NCBI RefSeq assembly: GCF_000770675.1
Contig: NZ_AVBG01000007.1
Location: forward strand, 124,001 to 188,000
Origin: Pontibacillus chungwhensis BH030062
GTDB taxonomy: Bacteria > Bacillota > Bacilli > Bacillales > BH030062
Reading direction: 5' to 3'
DNA: 64,000 nucleotides
How positions within the stretch are numbered: position 1 is the first letter of the stretch; each line of letters opens with the position of its first letter. The notes under the pieces are model-generated. The model was not told the DNA's origin. It did not search any database and worked only from the letters and a program-made list of their open reading frames with translations. Below, piece after piece: positions 1 through 7,708 of this stretch. A program made the position numbers and the translations under genes.

Positions 1-128
1 CAGCCGGAGCCAGCCTGCCAGAAGTTATCTTACTAAAGTCTATATTCAAGAAACCCTTAGTCATTACGTTTGTCGTATCCGTTATCCTAATGTCCACAGT
101 CTCAGGATTTATTTTCTATATGATATAA
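1..128 (+). CDS. C-terminal end of a YraQ/ArsP_1-type permease (partial)
   Basis: The reading frame is open from base 3 to a TAA at 126-128 and encodes the last 41 residues of a protein whose start lies left of the window. The tail begins AGASLPEVILLKSIFKK and is followed by one hydrophobic membrane helix. The AGASLPE...LL segment resembles the conserved cytoplasmic loop of the YraQ/ArsP_1 permease family as I remember it. These are multi-helix permeases of uncertain substrate; some export organoarsenicals. The tiny CC-motif gene just downstream supports the call, because such a partner is common next to these permeases. Family assignment rests on about 40 residues, so it is moderate. Confidence 0.55.
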   Translation, partial: AGASLPEVILLKSIFKKPLVITFVVSVILMSTVSGFIFYMI

Positions 129-180
129 GTACGCTCAATTAATCAAAAAAAGTTGATTAATCGAAAAAGGAGGTGATCCC

Positions 181-267
181 ATGAAAAAACTACTCCAAGC
201 CCTAACAGGTAAGAACAAAAAGAAAGGTTCAGACTGCTGTAAAGTTGAAATTAAAGAAACCAAATAA
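181..267 (+). CDS. 28-residue LDCC-like putative metal-binding peptide
   Basis: An ATG at 181 follows a near-perfect ribosome site (AAAGGAGGTGATC) and encodes 28 residues that end at TAA 265-267. The peptide is lysine-rich with a central SDCCKVEI segment. It resembles the small Firmicute family annotated as LDCC-motif putative metal-binding proteins, in which the paired cysteines are the only conserved feature. It lies 52 bases after the permease and is probably co-transcribed with it. The strong ribosome site is the main evidence that it is translated. Function is unknown; metal or metalloid handling with the permease is an inference. Confidence 0.6.
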   Translation: MKKLLQALTGKNKKKGSDCCKVEIKETK

Positions 268-276
268 ACGGGATGA

Positions 277-297
277 GGGGACAGGTACCTTGTCCCG
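277..297. repeat. REP-type palindrome, copy 1
   Basis: GGGGACAGGTACCTTGTCCC is an imperfect palindrome. The same element recurs at 4021-4040 and 7536-7556 and, in the opposite orientation, at the end of the long dispersed repeats near 29.98, 37.88, 43.99, 45.67 and 46.45 kb. Elements of this look in Bacillaceae resemble REP sequences mobilised by RAYT (Y1) transposases. No such transposase is in the window. Confidence 0.7.
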
Positions 298-370
298 CAA
301 TGTAAGGCTAACAGAAGTAAGTTCAAGAGAAGGGCTGATTTGAGAAGTCTTTCGATCATTAAACCAGAAA

Positions 371-399
371 AGGGCCGGGATCTACCGCATCCCAGCCCT
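371..399 (-). terminator. Rho-independent terminator of the GNAT gene
   Basis: Hairpin with arms AGGGCCGGGAT and ATCCCAGCCCT just downstream of the stop of the minus-strand acetyltransferase gene. It is followed, on the minus strand, by a short T-rich stretch. Confidence 0.7.
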
Positions 400-407
400 T
401 CGTTTTA

Positions 408-857
408 TCACACACAATATTCAAAGATAAGCTCCCCATTCGGATCGCGCTCATGTATGTACTCAAACCCCAAACTTTCATACAAGTACCGTGCCCCTCT
501 ATTCTCCTCTATAATACTTAAGTAAAGCACATTCACCCCGTAGTCCCTCGTGACAACATCGATCAGCTTCGTCATCACCAATCTCCCCAGCCCTTTTCCC
601 TGCTCATCTTGGTCAATAATCACCCGATCAATCCACGTTTCACCATTTCGACCCACACACCCATACATCGCAAACCCGACTACCTTGTCATCAGAATAGA
701 TAGCAACAGGATGCCACTCCGGATAAGCCGCCGCTTCCTCCAAGCATTCATCGACTGTTTCGATAAAATGTTCCTGCTCGGGCTTCACCCTTACGCCTCG
801 AACAATTCTTTCATTCTTTTCATCAATCTCCTGAAAATAGACCTGGCTCATGCCCAT
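408..857 (-). CDS. GNAT-family N-acetyltransferase, BltD/PaiA-like (spermine/spermidine type)
   Basis: 149-residue GNAT enzyme that should transfer acetyl from acetyl-CoA to an amine. Visible features are the central beta strands with VVGFAMYG, the acetyl-CoA loop QDEQGKGLGRLVM (Q/RxxGxG/A type) near residues 83-95, and the C-terminal LYESLGFEYI motif typical of the fold. The YxSLGF ending and the EWHPVAIY/GFAMYG pattern resemble diamine acetyltransferases such as BltD. The exact substrate cannot be read from sequence. Two ATG codons lie six bases apart (857 and 851); the GGGGGAT ribosome site fits either. It lies 6 bases after the lipoprotein gene and is probably in one operon with it. Confidence 0.8.
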   Translation of the reverse strand: MGMSQVYFQEIDEKNERIVRGVRVKPEQEHFIETVDECLEEAAAYPEWHPVAIYSDDKVVGFAMYGCVGRNGETWIDRVIIDQDEQGKGLGRLVMTKLIDVVTRDYGVNVLYLSIIEENRGARYLYESLGFEYIHERDPNGELIFEYCV

Positions 858-863
858 CCCCCA

Positions 864-1268
864 TCATTTCACAAACATATCTCTTAAAATGCCCCCATGT
901 TCCGGACGCAACACGCCATATCGCCGCCCTTCTTCCTCACTCATGATCACAGCGAACACTGGCTTATCAGTAAACCAAATATCATATTCCACTAACCGCT
1001 CCGGCATATCTTCTTCTTGTTCATAGTAATACACCGCCCTCACATCGGCCTTTCTCACCATACTGGCATTTTTATCCTCCCATTGAATCTCCTTCATAAC
1101 GTCACGAATGGTTTGGATCGAGTCGGCATCTGTAATCATGTCTACACCTGTGTTGTCCTCCCCTGGAGTTACGTGTTGAACATCTACTCTCGTGAGCTCC
1201 CCGAACCTCCCAGAACAAGCTGTTGTCACGAATAATACAAAAAGAACAAGCAGAATGCGCTTATTCAT
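864..1268 (-). CDS. Small lipoprotein of unknown function
   Basis: 134-residue protein with a lipoprotein signal: KR, hydrophobic stretch, lipobox TTAC with Cys about residue 18, then SGRFGE. It should be lipid-anchored on the outer face of the membrane. The mature part is acidic and contains ITDADSIQTIRDVMKE, an arrangement seen in several Bacillus lipoproteins in which a helix precedes a strand-rich domain. No named domain is recognised. The ribosome site GGAGGTG is well placed before the ATG at 1268. The acetyltransferase gene follows within 6 bases. Confidence 0.75.
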   Translation of the reverse strand: MNKRILLVLFVLFVTTACSGRFGELTRVDVQHVTPGEDNTGVDMITDADSIQTIRDVMKEIQWEDKNASMVRKADVRAVYYYEQEEDMPERLVEYDIWFTDKPVFAVIMSEEEGRRYGVLRPEHGGILRDMFVK

Positions 1269-1452
1269 ATTCCATGCACCTCCAAAGATATAGACATTTC
1301 GACCGCAGAAAGGTTAAATCTAACAAATGATAGATGAGCCATCTGCCTTGCTTTTTTTGTAAGTCGTTTACTGGATATTTGTGTTAAAATGTAACCATTA
1401 TACATAAGGTCGTTGAATAAAATAAGTAAAAACACAAAGGAGAAATCTAACG

Positions 1453-1767
1453 ATGTACGGTAACCTAAACCTTGCAAGCCTCTTTCTAGGACTCCTTGCT
1501 TGGGGCCTTCCCATGATCAGCCTCATGCGTGACCATTCAAAAGCAACGAACAACTGGATGATATTATCCCTCATAAGTCTTAGCGCTTGCGGGATTTCAC
1601 TAGTCTGCCAGATTCTATACATCTATCACAAGGTGTCGGTTGGAGATCTGGCGGCTCTTATGGACACCATGTATGCCGTGGCTATTGTCTCTTCCATTCT
1701 ACTTATTGTAACGATTCTACTAAATGCCATTACACTGAACGTGTATCGCAAAGCAAAAACATTCTAA
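1453..1767 (+). CDS. Four-helix membrane protein, conserved in Bacilli
   Basis: 104-residue integral membrane protein with about three to four hydrophobic segments (residues 5-25, 37-58, 68-95). The N-terminus MYGNLNLASLFLGLLAW is typical of a small Bacillus family that is often mislabelled cytochrome oxidase subunit 4; I see no haem or metal ligands to support that name. The start is fixed by AAAGGAG 10 bases upstream. The next gene begins 21 bases after the stop, so both are probably one unit. Function unknown. Confidence 0.7.
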   Translation: MYGNLNLASLFLGLLAWGLPMISLMRDHSKATNNWMILSLISLSACGISLVCQILYIYHKVSVGDLAALMDTMYAVAIVSSILLIVTILLNAITLNVYRKAKTF

Positions 1768-1788
1768 TATTCGATTGGGAGGAAAGAA

Positions 1789-2295
1789 ATGAAGTTTTTA
1801 AAGAAGTGGCTCAGACTTGAGTTAATCGTCATTGTAGTCATTGGATTAGCAGCACTAGGGGGCCAGTATATGAACGCGTACTACGAGGACAAAGAAGAAA
1901 TGGAAACGTTCCTAGATGAATATTATAATCAGGTCCTCCTCACGTCTAGCTCTGCCTCTTATGTATTAGCGAATACAGATGACCCTGAGCAGCTGGAGAA
2001 AGGGATAGATGAATTAGCCAAGAGGATCGATAAGCTCGATACCTTGCTCTCCACGGGTCACACCTACGTGGATGACCATATTTCAGTGAAAGGTTTCGCC
2101 GAATCTGTTGAGCTACAAGAGATCGAGAACAGCACACCATCAGAATCACAACTAAACAACATCGAGAATTTGAAAAAAGCTATGGATCACATAGCCGGCG
2201 AACTGCGTTCAGATGATCCGGCTCGTGACAATAAAACGGTTAGTGTAGAAACGTTTAATGACATTTTGTCTGAGGGTATCGATTACTTATTGTAA
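1789..2295 (+). CDS. Membrane-anchored protein of unknown function
   Basis: 168 residues with one N-terminal hydrophobic helix (about residues 10-27) preceded by positive residues, so the rest is probably outside the membrane. The outer part is acidic and largely helical, with a long charged stretch from residue 30 to 100. No recognised domain. Ribosome site GGGAGGAAAG precedes the ATG. A strong bidirectional hairpin follows at 2315-2367. Confidence 0.7.
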   Translation: MKFLKKWLRLELIVIVVIGLAALGGQYMNAYYEDKEEMETFLDEYYNQVLLTSSSASYVLANTDDPEQLEKGIDELAKRIDKLDTLLSTGHTYVDDHISVKGFAESVELQEIENSTPSESQLNNIENLKKAMDHIAGELRSDDPARDNKTVSVETFNDILSEGIDYLL

Positions 2296-2314
2296 GCTCT
2301 AAGGAGTAAGAAAC

Positions 2315-2367
2315 AAGGGCTCTGTAACCTTTTGAAGCAAGACGTTTATCCAGGTTACAGAGCCCTT
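2315..2367. terminator. Bidirectional terminator between convergent genes
   Basis: Perfect inverted repeat with arms AAGGGCTCTGTAACCT and AGGTTACAGAGCCCTT around an 18-to-20-base loop, between the plus-strand gene ending at 2295 and the minus-strand gene ending at 2355. The right arm extends into the 3-prime end of the minus-strand gene. Confidence 0.8.
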
Positions 2368-2915
2368 CCTTTCTGGCTATCCCGCTCTTTTCTTGGCCAA
2401 ATAAAATACGTAATCGCGATCAAAAGGTCAACCCCTAACGCAACGGTCCATATTCGTAACACGTTCCCTAACGCTTCTGTTCTAGAAGCGTCGTCTATGA
2501 AGAAAATCATCCCCAATAAAAGGCCCGCACCAATCATGTAAGAGAAGACATGTCTCCCCCATCCTTTTAGGTAATGAATGGAGAGCTCATACCCAGTCCG
2601 CTTTGTTGGTTTTGACCCTTCTTTTGTTATATAGTATTGAAATCTCTTGTCCGCCCATTCGATCATACTTTTCCCAAAGCCAATGGAAACGCCTATATAA
2701 ACGGCAGCAACAGCATGTGCCGTTGTGGCGGTCGCTCCTCGGTATAAATCGAACCCGGTCATGAGTAATAACAGTAAATCAATGACAGGGGTTAGCGCTA
2801 AGAGAAATAATCCCAGCTTATCTTTCTTCAGCATATACCTTGTGAATAATCCTAAACCAATGACGACCCAAAACCCAATTTCACAGGCCACGATCATCCA
2901 AGCAATAACGTTCAA
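2355..2915 (-). CDS. Integral membrane protein, YmcC-like
   Basis: Integral membrane protein of about 186 residues with six hydrophobic segments. The order of elements (WMIVACEIGFW at the start, TPVIDLLLLLMTGFDLYRG, GFGKSMIEWADKRFQYY in a loop) resembles the Bacillus YmcC membrane family as I recall it. The longest open frame starts at 2969, but a TTG at 2915 is better: it is preceded by GGGGGGTGGC at correct spacing and starts right before the first membrane helix. Function unknown; a role in the membrane is all that can be said. Confidence 0.65.
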   Translation of the reverse strand: MNVIAWMIVACEIGFWVVIGLGLFTRYMLKKDKLGLFLLALTPVIDLLLLLMTGFDLYRGATATTAHAVAAVYIGVSIGFGKSMIEWADKRFQYYITKEGSKPTKRTGYELSIHYLKGWGRHVFSYMIGAGLLLGMIFFIDDASRTEALGNVLRIWTVALGVDLLIAITYFIWPRKERDSQKGRAL

Positions 2916-3013
2916 AAAGCCACCCCCCAAATAGAACGAGAACGTTTTATACGATCTGCACTCTCCCACCGATAAACTACGCTAAGATCATCCACTGTAT
3001 GACAACAAACCAG

Positions 3014-3316
3014 TTAATGCAAAACCATCGCCATCATGACAGCGGTCAGAACAGTAACTACAAAAGACCCGACAATCATCCATTGCGGTACGGCTTTGTT
3101 TCTCACTTTCGCTATAAATAATTCACTCCCATTAACAAGTAAAAATAAAAGCAACGCGGGAATGCCTAATGAATCAACCGTTATTTCTTTACCCATAACA
3201 ACCATCAAAGGCACAAACAAGAGCCCATATATAATCGCCATGTTAAACCCATTGCTCCTCGGACCTAAGACCCCATCCCTAGACTTGTTTACTTTAGGTG
3301 TAGCAGATGTCGACAC
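3014..3316 (-). CDS. Small membrane protein, three helices
   Basis: 100 residues with three hydrophobic segments (about 27-45, 52-68, 78-98) after a polar N-terminus. A GTG start at 3316 is supported by GGGGAGGG seven bases upstream; the ATG just before is in another frame. No domain recognised. It forms a run of minus-strand small membrane genes with its neighbours on both sides. Confidence 0.65.
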   Translation of the reverse strand: MSTSATPKVNKSRDGVLGPRSNGFNMAIIYGLLFVPLMVVMGKEITVDSLGIPALLLFLLVNGSELFIAKVRNKAVPQWMIVGSFVVTVLTAVMMAMVLH

Positions 3317-3362
3317 CTTTCATCCCTCCCCTTTCAAATAAACTTAGGGGTAATGTAAGCAC

Positions 3363-3575
3363 TTAACTACCGTAAGAGTCATGATCCCCCTCTTTGCCGT
3401 TCGCCTTTTTAGTTTGATTCTTTCTAAGTCTGTAATAGACCACCCAGAATAAAATAACGACTCCAATACCACAAAAGGCTGCAGATTCCACCGGAAGAAA
3501 ATAAATAAGTGACATAGCAGCTATTAAAAATGGAGGCATCAGCATCCAGTAAAGTTTGTTTTTTAAGTGACTCAC
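3363..3575 (-). CDS. Small membrane protein, two helices
   Basis: About 70 residues with two hydrophobic helices and a basic, polar tail (RKNQTKKANGKEGD). A GTG at 3575 is preferred over the ATG at 3590 because GGGGAGGC lies six bases before it. No domain recognised. Confidence 0.6.
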   Translation of the reverse strand: MSHLKNKLYWMLMPPFLIAAMSLIYFLPVESAAFCGIGVVILFWVVYYRLRKNQTKKANGKEGDHDSYGS

Positions 3576-3668
3576 CCTAAGCCTCCCCATTTATCTTAAC
3601 TAGCATAATTTACCATTATTTTAACACACTCCTATTCAATATGGTGAATACGATATCTTTTTAAAAAA

Positions 3669-3695
3669 CGAACCTCCAATTAGTATGGAAGTTCG
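3669..3695. terminator. Terminator-like hairpin
   Basis: Arms CGAACCTCCA and TGGAAGTTCG around a seven-base loop, in the gap between minus-strand genes. Confidence 0.5.
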
Positions 3696-3816
3696 CTTCT
3701 CTATGATCTCGGGTTTCACCAAAGACGTTTATTTACATTTTCTTATGTAGAGTTACCTCGCAACTTGCTGTCTGCTTACGTATATAAAACAGAATTTAGC
3801 TTTAAGAATGCCGATT

Positions 3817-4002
3817 TTATAGCCCCTGATCACTCTGCTCTTCTCTTATCAAGCGGGATTCTTCCTTTTTTATTTCCAAATCAATCTTCTTTTCCTCTAT
3901 CTCTAACTCTTTCTTTTTTAGGTCTGCTTCTAATTTCTTCACATATCCATAATAGATCAGTGCCAAGCCCGTCATAACGGTAATATAAAAAAACAAACTC
4001 AT
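3817..4002 (-). CDS. Membrane-anchored short coiled-coil protein
   Basis: 61 residues: one N-terminal membrane helix (MSLFFYITVMTGLALIYYG) and then a very charged coiled coil rich in Lys and Glu (KKKELEIEEKKIDLEIKK). The ATG at 4002 follows GAGGAGGG and places the helix at the very N-terminus. No known family. It may be a small scaffold; function unknown. Confidence 0.65.
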   Translation of the reverse strand: MSLFFYITVMTGLALIYYGYVKKLEADLKKKELEIEEKKIDLEIKKEESRLIREEQSDQGL

Positions 4003-4020
4003 ATGATTCCCTCCTCTCAT

Positions 4021-4040
4021 GGGGACAGGCCCCTTGTCCC
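4021..4040. repeat. REP-type palindrome, copy 2
   Basis: GGGGACAGGCCCCTTGTCCC, same family as 277-297. It lies between the small membrane gene and the AlkD-like gene. Confidence 0.7.
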
Positions 4041-4048
4041 ACTGCCAT

Positions 4049-4735
4049 TCAATTAACGTGCTTCTTGATATACTTCAATCCTTCACGTCTACTTAATTTT
4101 GATAACGAATCGTTCCTATCCATAAAATCCTGCACCCAATCGGCATCTGTTTTTGAATATTCTCTTAGAATCCAGCCAATCGCCTTATTGATAAAAAACT
4201 CATCAGATCCCGTGTTTTCTCTAATGATATCCTCAAGTAATTGAAGATCAGTCTTTTCTTTATATTTCAGCTGGAATAAGATCATTACGCGGCGCAACCA
4301 AATATTTGGCGACGCTCTCCACTCTTTCCCCACTGTTTGCAAAAGGTGAGGATATTCCGCAAACAAACGAGAGGCATGCTTGCCGGCGATATGGTCCACC
4401 GTGTCCCACCAGGATTTATGAACGGTCATGTATTCAATCAGCGCGGCTTCCTGTTCTCTGATGCCGTATTTCTTTATGTATTCATCCACTAGTCTCAAGG
4501 CTACCATTTGGTATTCTCGTTCTTCTTTTGACCAAAGCACCTTTACCACAGCAGGGATCTCATCTGGTGAAGGGATACCTTCTTGTTTGATATGCTCCTT
4601 CATAATGACTTTCAATGGCTCAGCCTGGATGCCGTAGAATGAGAATTGGTTACGCATGTATTGGGCCATCTTTTGGGCTTTTTCTTCGTTCTGATTGTCT
4701 TCCATGCGTTCTTGTAATGGTTCGATCGAATACAT
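4049..4735 (-). CDS. DNA alkylation repair protein, AlkD-like HEAT-repeat glycosylase
   Basis: 228 residues, the usual length for the AlkD/AlkC-type family of DNA glycosylases, which remove 3- and 7-alkylpurines using a HEAT-like helical fold. Evidence: helical repeats throughout, FYGIQAEPLKVIMKE near residue 35, then VKVLWSKEEREYQMVALRLVDEYI, KSWWDTVDHIAGK (the Trp-Trp-Asp segment corresponds to the catalytic Asp region) around residue 110, and WLRRVMILFQLKYKEKTD. FFINKAIGWILREYSK closes the core. Ribosome site GGGGGCG precedes the ATG. It is a single gene on the minus strand. Confidence 0.85.
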   Translation of the reverse strand: MYSIEPLQERMEDNQNEEKAQKMAQYMRNQFSFYGIQAEPLKVIMKEHIKQEGIPSPDEIPAVVKVLWSKEEREYQMVALRLVDEYIKKYGIREQEAALIEYMTVHKSWWDTVDHIAGKHASRLFAEYPHLLQTVGKEWRASPNIWLRRVMILFQLKYKEKTDLQLLEDIIRENTGSDEFFINKAIGWILREYSKTDADWVQDFMDRNDSLSKLSRREGLKYIKKHVN

Positions 4736-4917
4736 ATCATTCGCCCCCTTTTATGTATTGGCTTCATCATCTATAAGTTTCATTATAACAGCGATTTGAG
4801 AACCTGTTTGACAGTTGCTACTAATCTGCCCTGTCATTACTAGAAGACCACATTTGAAGTTTTATAAAAATAAGGTAAAATTAACTAATATTTAGAAAAA
4901 AGATTGGAGCTTTCAAC

Positions 4918-5028
4918 ATGTCTATCGTTTCGTATTCCAAATTCAATATTTTCAAAGACCACATACAGTCACGATCTAAGCCAATCAACACATGTATCCC
5001 ATACCCTATACAGAAAGGTGGATTCTAG
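4918..5028 (+). CDS. Possible 36-residue leader peptide
   Basis: ATG at 4918 with a GGAG ten bases upstream opens a frame that ends at TAG 5026-5028, exactly abutting the TTG start of the next gene. The peptide (MSIVSYSKFNIFKDH...) has no known features. The abutting stop and start suggest translational coupling, but chance is possible. Confidence 0.3.
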   Translation: MSIVSYSKFNIFKDHIQSRSKPINTCIPYPIQKGGF

Positions 5029-5445
5029 TTGAACGAAAAATATCTTGGTTTGACTCTTCTTTCTTTTATACTCATCTTTTCACTAGGCACTATGGTAGTA
5101 GAAACACTAGAAGGCACAAAAATTACGACGTCAGAATACGTTGGATTAACTGACGACCTTGGCTTGATACTCTTCTTTGCTTTCTATTGGTTCATCGCTT
5201 ACTTTCTCTTCTGTTTAGTTGGGTTCTTAGTGAATCGGTACTTTCACTCGTTCCTTTTAAAAATGGTTTTGTTCCTAGCAATATCCTTAGGCATTGCACA
5301 TTGGTTTTTCAACCATTTATATGGGTATGGAGATTTTATACATGAATATGACCTTAATATTGGGACGTTTTATATTATTTTCTTTTTGTGTGGTTTAGCC
5401 TATTCTGTTTTAGAGCATGTGATCTACCGTATGCAAAGTAAATAG
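5029..5445 (+). CDS. Four-helix membrane protein of unknown function
   Basis: 138 residues with hydrophobic segments at about 6-25, 46-70, 76-95 and 112-130. A TTG start at 5029 follows AAAGGTGG. No recognised family. A hairpin terminator follows directly. Confidence 0.65.
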   Translation: MNEKYLGLTLLSFILIFSLGTMVVETLEGTKITTSEYVGLTDDLGLILFFAFYWFIAYFLFCLVGFLVNRYFHSFLLKMVLFLAISLGIAHWFFNHLYGYGDFIHEYDLNIGTFYIIFFLCGLAYSVLEHVIYRMQSK

Positions 5446-5473
5446 GCTACAACTTTGGTTAGTTGCAGCCTAT
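5442..5473 (+). terminator. Rho-independent terminator
   Basis: Arms ATAGGCTACAAC and GTTGCAGCCTAT around TTTGGTTA, starting at the stop codon of the upstream membrane-protein gene. Confidence 0.7.
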
Positions 5474-5621
5474 AATTCTTATATATCCTTCTATCCTCTT
5501 TCGTGAACCGCTGGGTTGTTTTGCCGAATTAATTTCCCTTGGACAACCCTGATCTATTAATCTAAATAAGCTAGAACCATCCCTACGCTTCTTAGAGCTT
5601 CTCTAAACTTTCTTTAATGAA

Positions 5622-6842
5622 TCACACCCTCACAAGCAACGCCTTAAACTCACTATTCTTCTCGTCATCAAGAATCAAAAAGGGAACCCACTCTAGCTGA
5701 TATTCCTCCCCCAATGACAGTACTCCTTCACGAGCTACCATCGTTCCCGTAGAAGCTTCCACCTTCCAAGCAAGATCTCCTGTTAGCGTTCTCCCTTCAT
5801 GAATACGAAAATCAGAATCTACCGTATCCGTATTCACCGGTTTCTCCCAATATAATTTATCGTTCGTGATTATTAGCGCATAGGCACTCACATCACGTCT
5901 ATCTTTCGTTATATCCTCTAACTTACTGAGATCACGCAGGTAATCGTACCTCCCTTGATCCTGAGCTCCCTGGTGTTTTAAATCAATATGTATATCATTA
6001 TGAAGGGTGTTAAGCTTCGCTGTTTTATATCGGACTTCAATCGCTAAGACCTCCAGACCTTTTTCCGCCCACAGATCCACCTTTTCATTTCCTACCTGCT
6101 TATTCAAATCTACAGAGTATCCGATTGATTCTAAGTGCGCAGTCAATTTACTCGTAAGATCCTGTTGAGAGGTGGGTACTTGTTCTAAATGGGTGAACGA
6201 GTTGAACCACTCTTTTTCATCTTTGGATACCTTCTGAATCATATATTGAAAATCTCCACCACGGTTAGGGAATTGACTATAGGAATGCCAGTTCATCGTA
6301 TAATTCCCTTTTAGTGAAAGGGCCTCTTCTCTTCCCTTCATCGTCCCTTTTCCAGTTTGCTCACCCCAGCTTAACGTTCCATGGATCTCTTTTCCTTCAT
6401 GAATTCTAAACTTACGGTCAATTGCATCTACATTCTCGTTAATAGAATAATAGGAAGAGTCATTGGTAAGGAAGATAAGGAACCCTTCATCTGCCACACC
6501 TTCTGAAACCATCTTCTCCAACCGCACTAGATCTTTTAACACGTCATACCTTCCTGTATCTTGTGCCCCTTGCGTAATGAGAGAGAATTCTTCCTCTTCT
6601 AGCATGTGGTCAAACTGTTTTGTTTTGTACTTTAGTTCAATAGCATACTTATACCCATCGATAACAGCCAATATATCTAAGTACACTTTCGTACCCACTC
6701 CATGAACCTTCATTTCTAAACGAATTTTAGCATCAGGATAGCTCTCTTTAATTTCCCAGGCTAACGCATGCTGGAAATCTGCTTCGTTATGAAATAGAGG
6801 TCGTTTCTGGGACAGTTCTTTAATGATACGTTCTATGTTCAT
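5622..6842 (-). CDS. Protein with two tandem PD-(D/E)XK-like nuclease domains
   Basis: About 406 residues made of two related halves. The first has YLDILAV ... [13 protein letters not shown] (Asp56, then Glu69-Leu-Lys71), the second KVDLWAE ... [12 protein letters not shown] (Asp256, then Glu269-Val-Arg271). Both are followed by matching blocks: [13 protein letters not shown] against [22 protein letters not shown] against IITNDKLYW, and [15 protein letters not shown] against [15 protein letters not shown]. The D...ExK pattern in the first copy is that of a PD-(D/E)XK phosphodiesterase; in the second the Lys is Arg, so it may be inactive and bind only. The start at 6842 is fixed by GGGGGGAT. 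No partner gene is evident; XRE and membrane genes follow on the other strand. Function unknown. Confidence 0.65.
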   Translation of the reverse strand: MNIERIIKELSQKRPLFHNEADFQHALAWEIKESYPDAKIRLEMKVHGVGTKVYLDILAVIDGYKYAIELKYKTKQFDHMLEEEEFSLITQGAQDTGRYDVLKDLVRLEKMVSEGVADEGFLIFLTNDSSYYSINENVDAIDRKFRIHEGKEIHGTLSWGEQTGKGTMKGREEALSLKGNYTMNWHSYSQFPNRGGDFQYMIQKVSKDEKEWFNSFTHLEQVPTSQQDLTSKLTAHLESIGYSVDLNKQVGNEKVDLWAEKGLEVLAIEVRYKTAKLNTLHNDIHIDLKHQGAQDQGRYDYLRDLSKLEDITKDRRDVSAYALIITNDKLYWEKPVNTDTVDSDFRIHEGRTLTGDLAWKVEASTGTMVAREGVLSLGEEYQLEWVPFLILDDEKNSEFKALLVRV

Positions 6843-6932
6843 GAAATCCCCCCTAAGCATAAATATCCCTCGTCACCATTATACATCATATTTTTAACTA
6901 GTCTTGAGGTAGCACCACAGGGCCTGGTTCAT

Positions 6933-6949
6933 ACAAGGGACCTGTCCAG
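6933..6949. repeat. Partial REP element
   Basis: ACAAGGGACCTGTCCAG matches the right half of the long dispersed repeat end seen at 29972-29994. Degenerate copy. Confidence 0.5.
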
Positions 6950-7025
6950 TCTTCCGAAAAATTTTTTGCTTCATTCCATATACTTTTGTAAGAAATATTT
7001 TACAATATTAAACAGAGGTGGGCAA

Positions 7026-7229
7026 ATGTTACAAAATAAGTTAGTAGTTTACCGAGCAGAGAAAGGATGGACACAAGAACAACTTGCAAAAAGGGTTGGG
7101 GTTAGTCGTCAAACCATTGCAACTCTCGAAAAACAAAAATATAACCCTTCACTTATTCTTGCTTTCAAAATAGCAAATGCTTTTAAGAAGCCATTAACTG
7201 AAGTTTTTGATTATAAGGAGGACGTGTAG
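7026..7229 (+). CDS. XRE-family HTH regulator (Cro/CI type, short)
   Basis: 67 residues, almost entirely one helix-turn-helix: [56 protein letters not shown]. This is the standard short YvaO/YozG-like regulator of Firmicutes. ATG 7026 follows GAGGTGG; the upstream in-frame ATG at 6966 has no ribosome site. The membrane gene begins one base after its stop codon, so the two are one operon and the membrane protein is the likely partner, as is usual for this gene pair. Confidence 0.85.
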   Translation: MLQNKLVVYRAEKGWTQEQLAKRVGVSRQTIATLEKQKYNPSLILAFKIANAFKKPLTEVFDYKEDV

Positions 7230-7230
7230 A

Positions 7231-7524
7231 ATGCTAATGTTAAAGTTTCTATTCATTGCTTTAATATTTCTTGGTCAGATGTATTTATTGAAGTTCCAAT
7301 CGAGTGATGAAGCAAAAGATGAAAGAGGTAAGGAAATTAAGTACAAAACAAATAATATGCTATTTATTACGTTGTATGTAGGTATTGTTTTATTAGTTGT
7401 ACTCCATTTGCTTGAAATTGTTTCAACCAAATATATACCTGATATATTATTGTATTTTACACTCTTACTAAGTGTTTTTGGGAGTGTGTTTCTTTATATC
7501 AACAAGACCAAGCAAAATTATTAA
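7231..7524 (+). CDS. Three-helix membrane protein paired with XRE regulator
   Basis: 97 residues with three hydrophobic segments (2-18, 46-66, 72-92) and a charged loop SSDEAKDERGKEIKYK between helices 1 and 2. The arrangement resembles the DUF2178/DUF3796-type proteins that accompany short XRE regulators in Bacilli. The start ATG 7231 follows AAGGAGGACG. Function unknown. Confidence 0.65.
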   Translation: MLMLKFLFIALIFLGQMYLLKFQSSDEAKDERGKEIKYKTNNMLFITLYVGIVLLVVLHLLEIVSTKYIPDILLYFTLLLSVFGSVFLYINKTKQNY

Positions 7525-7535
7525 ACGCGGACCAT

Positions 7536-7556
7536 GGGGACAGGTTCCTTGTCCCG
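7536..7556. repeat. REP-type palindrome, copy 3
   Basis: GGGGACAGGTTCCTTGTCCC, near-perfect palindrome, same family as 277-297 and 4021-4040. Confidence 0.7.
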
Positions 7557-7627
7557 CTTTCTTATATCAAGTAAAGAGGCTTAGACACAAGTTTAAAATA
7601 GCTGGTTATCAGTTCAAGTCATTAAAA

Positions 7628-7666
7628 ACGCAGGAAATCATGATTTTCCAATCAGATTTCCTGCGT
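7628..7666. terminator. Terminator hairpin downstream of trhO
   Basis: Perfect 12-base arms ACGCAGGAAATC and GATTTCCTGCGT, about 40 bases downstream of the trhO stop on the minus strand. Confidence 0.65.
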
Positions 7667-7708
7667 ACTATTCATTTTAAGAGAGGTGTGTCCCAGCCTC
7701 ATATTTAT

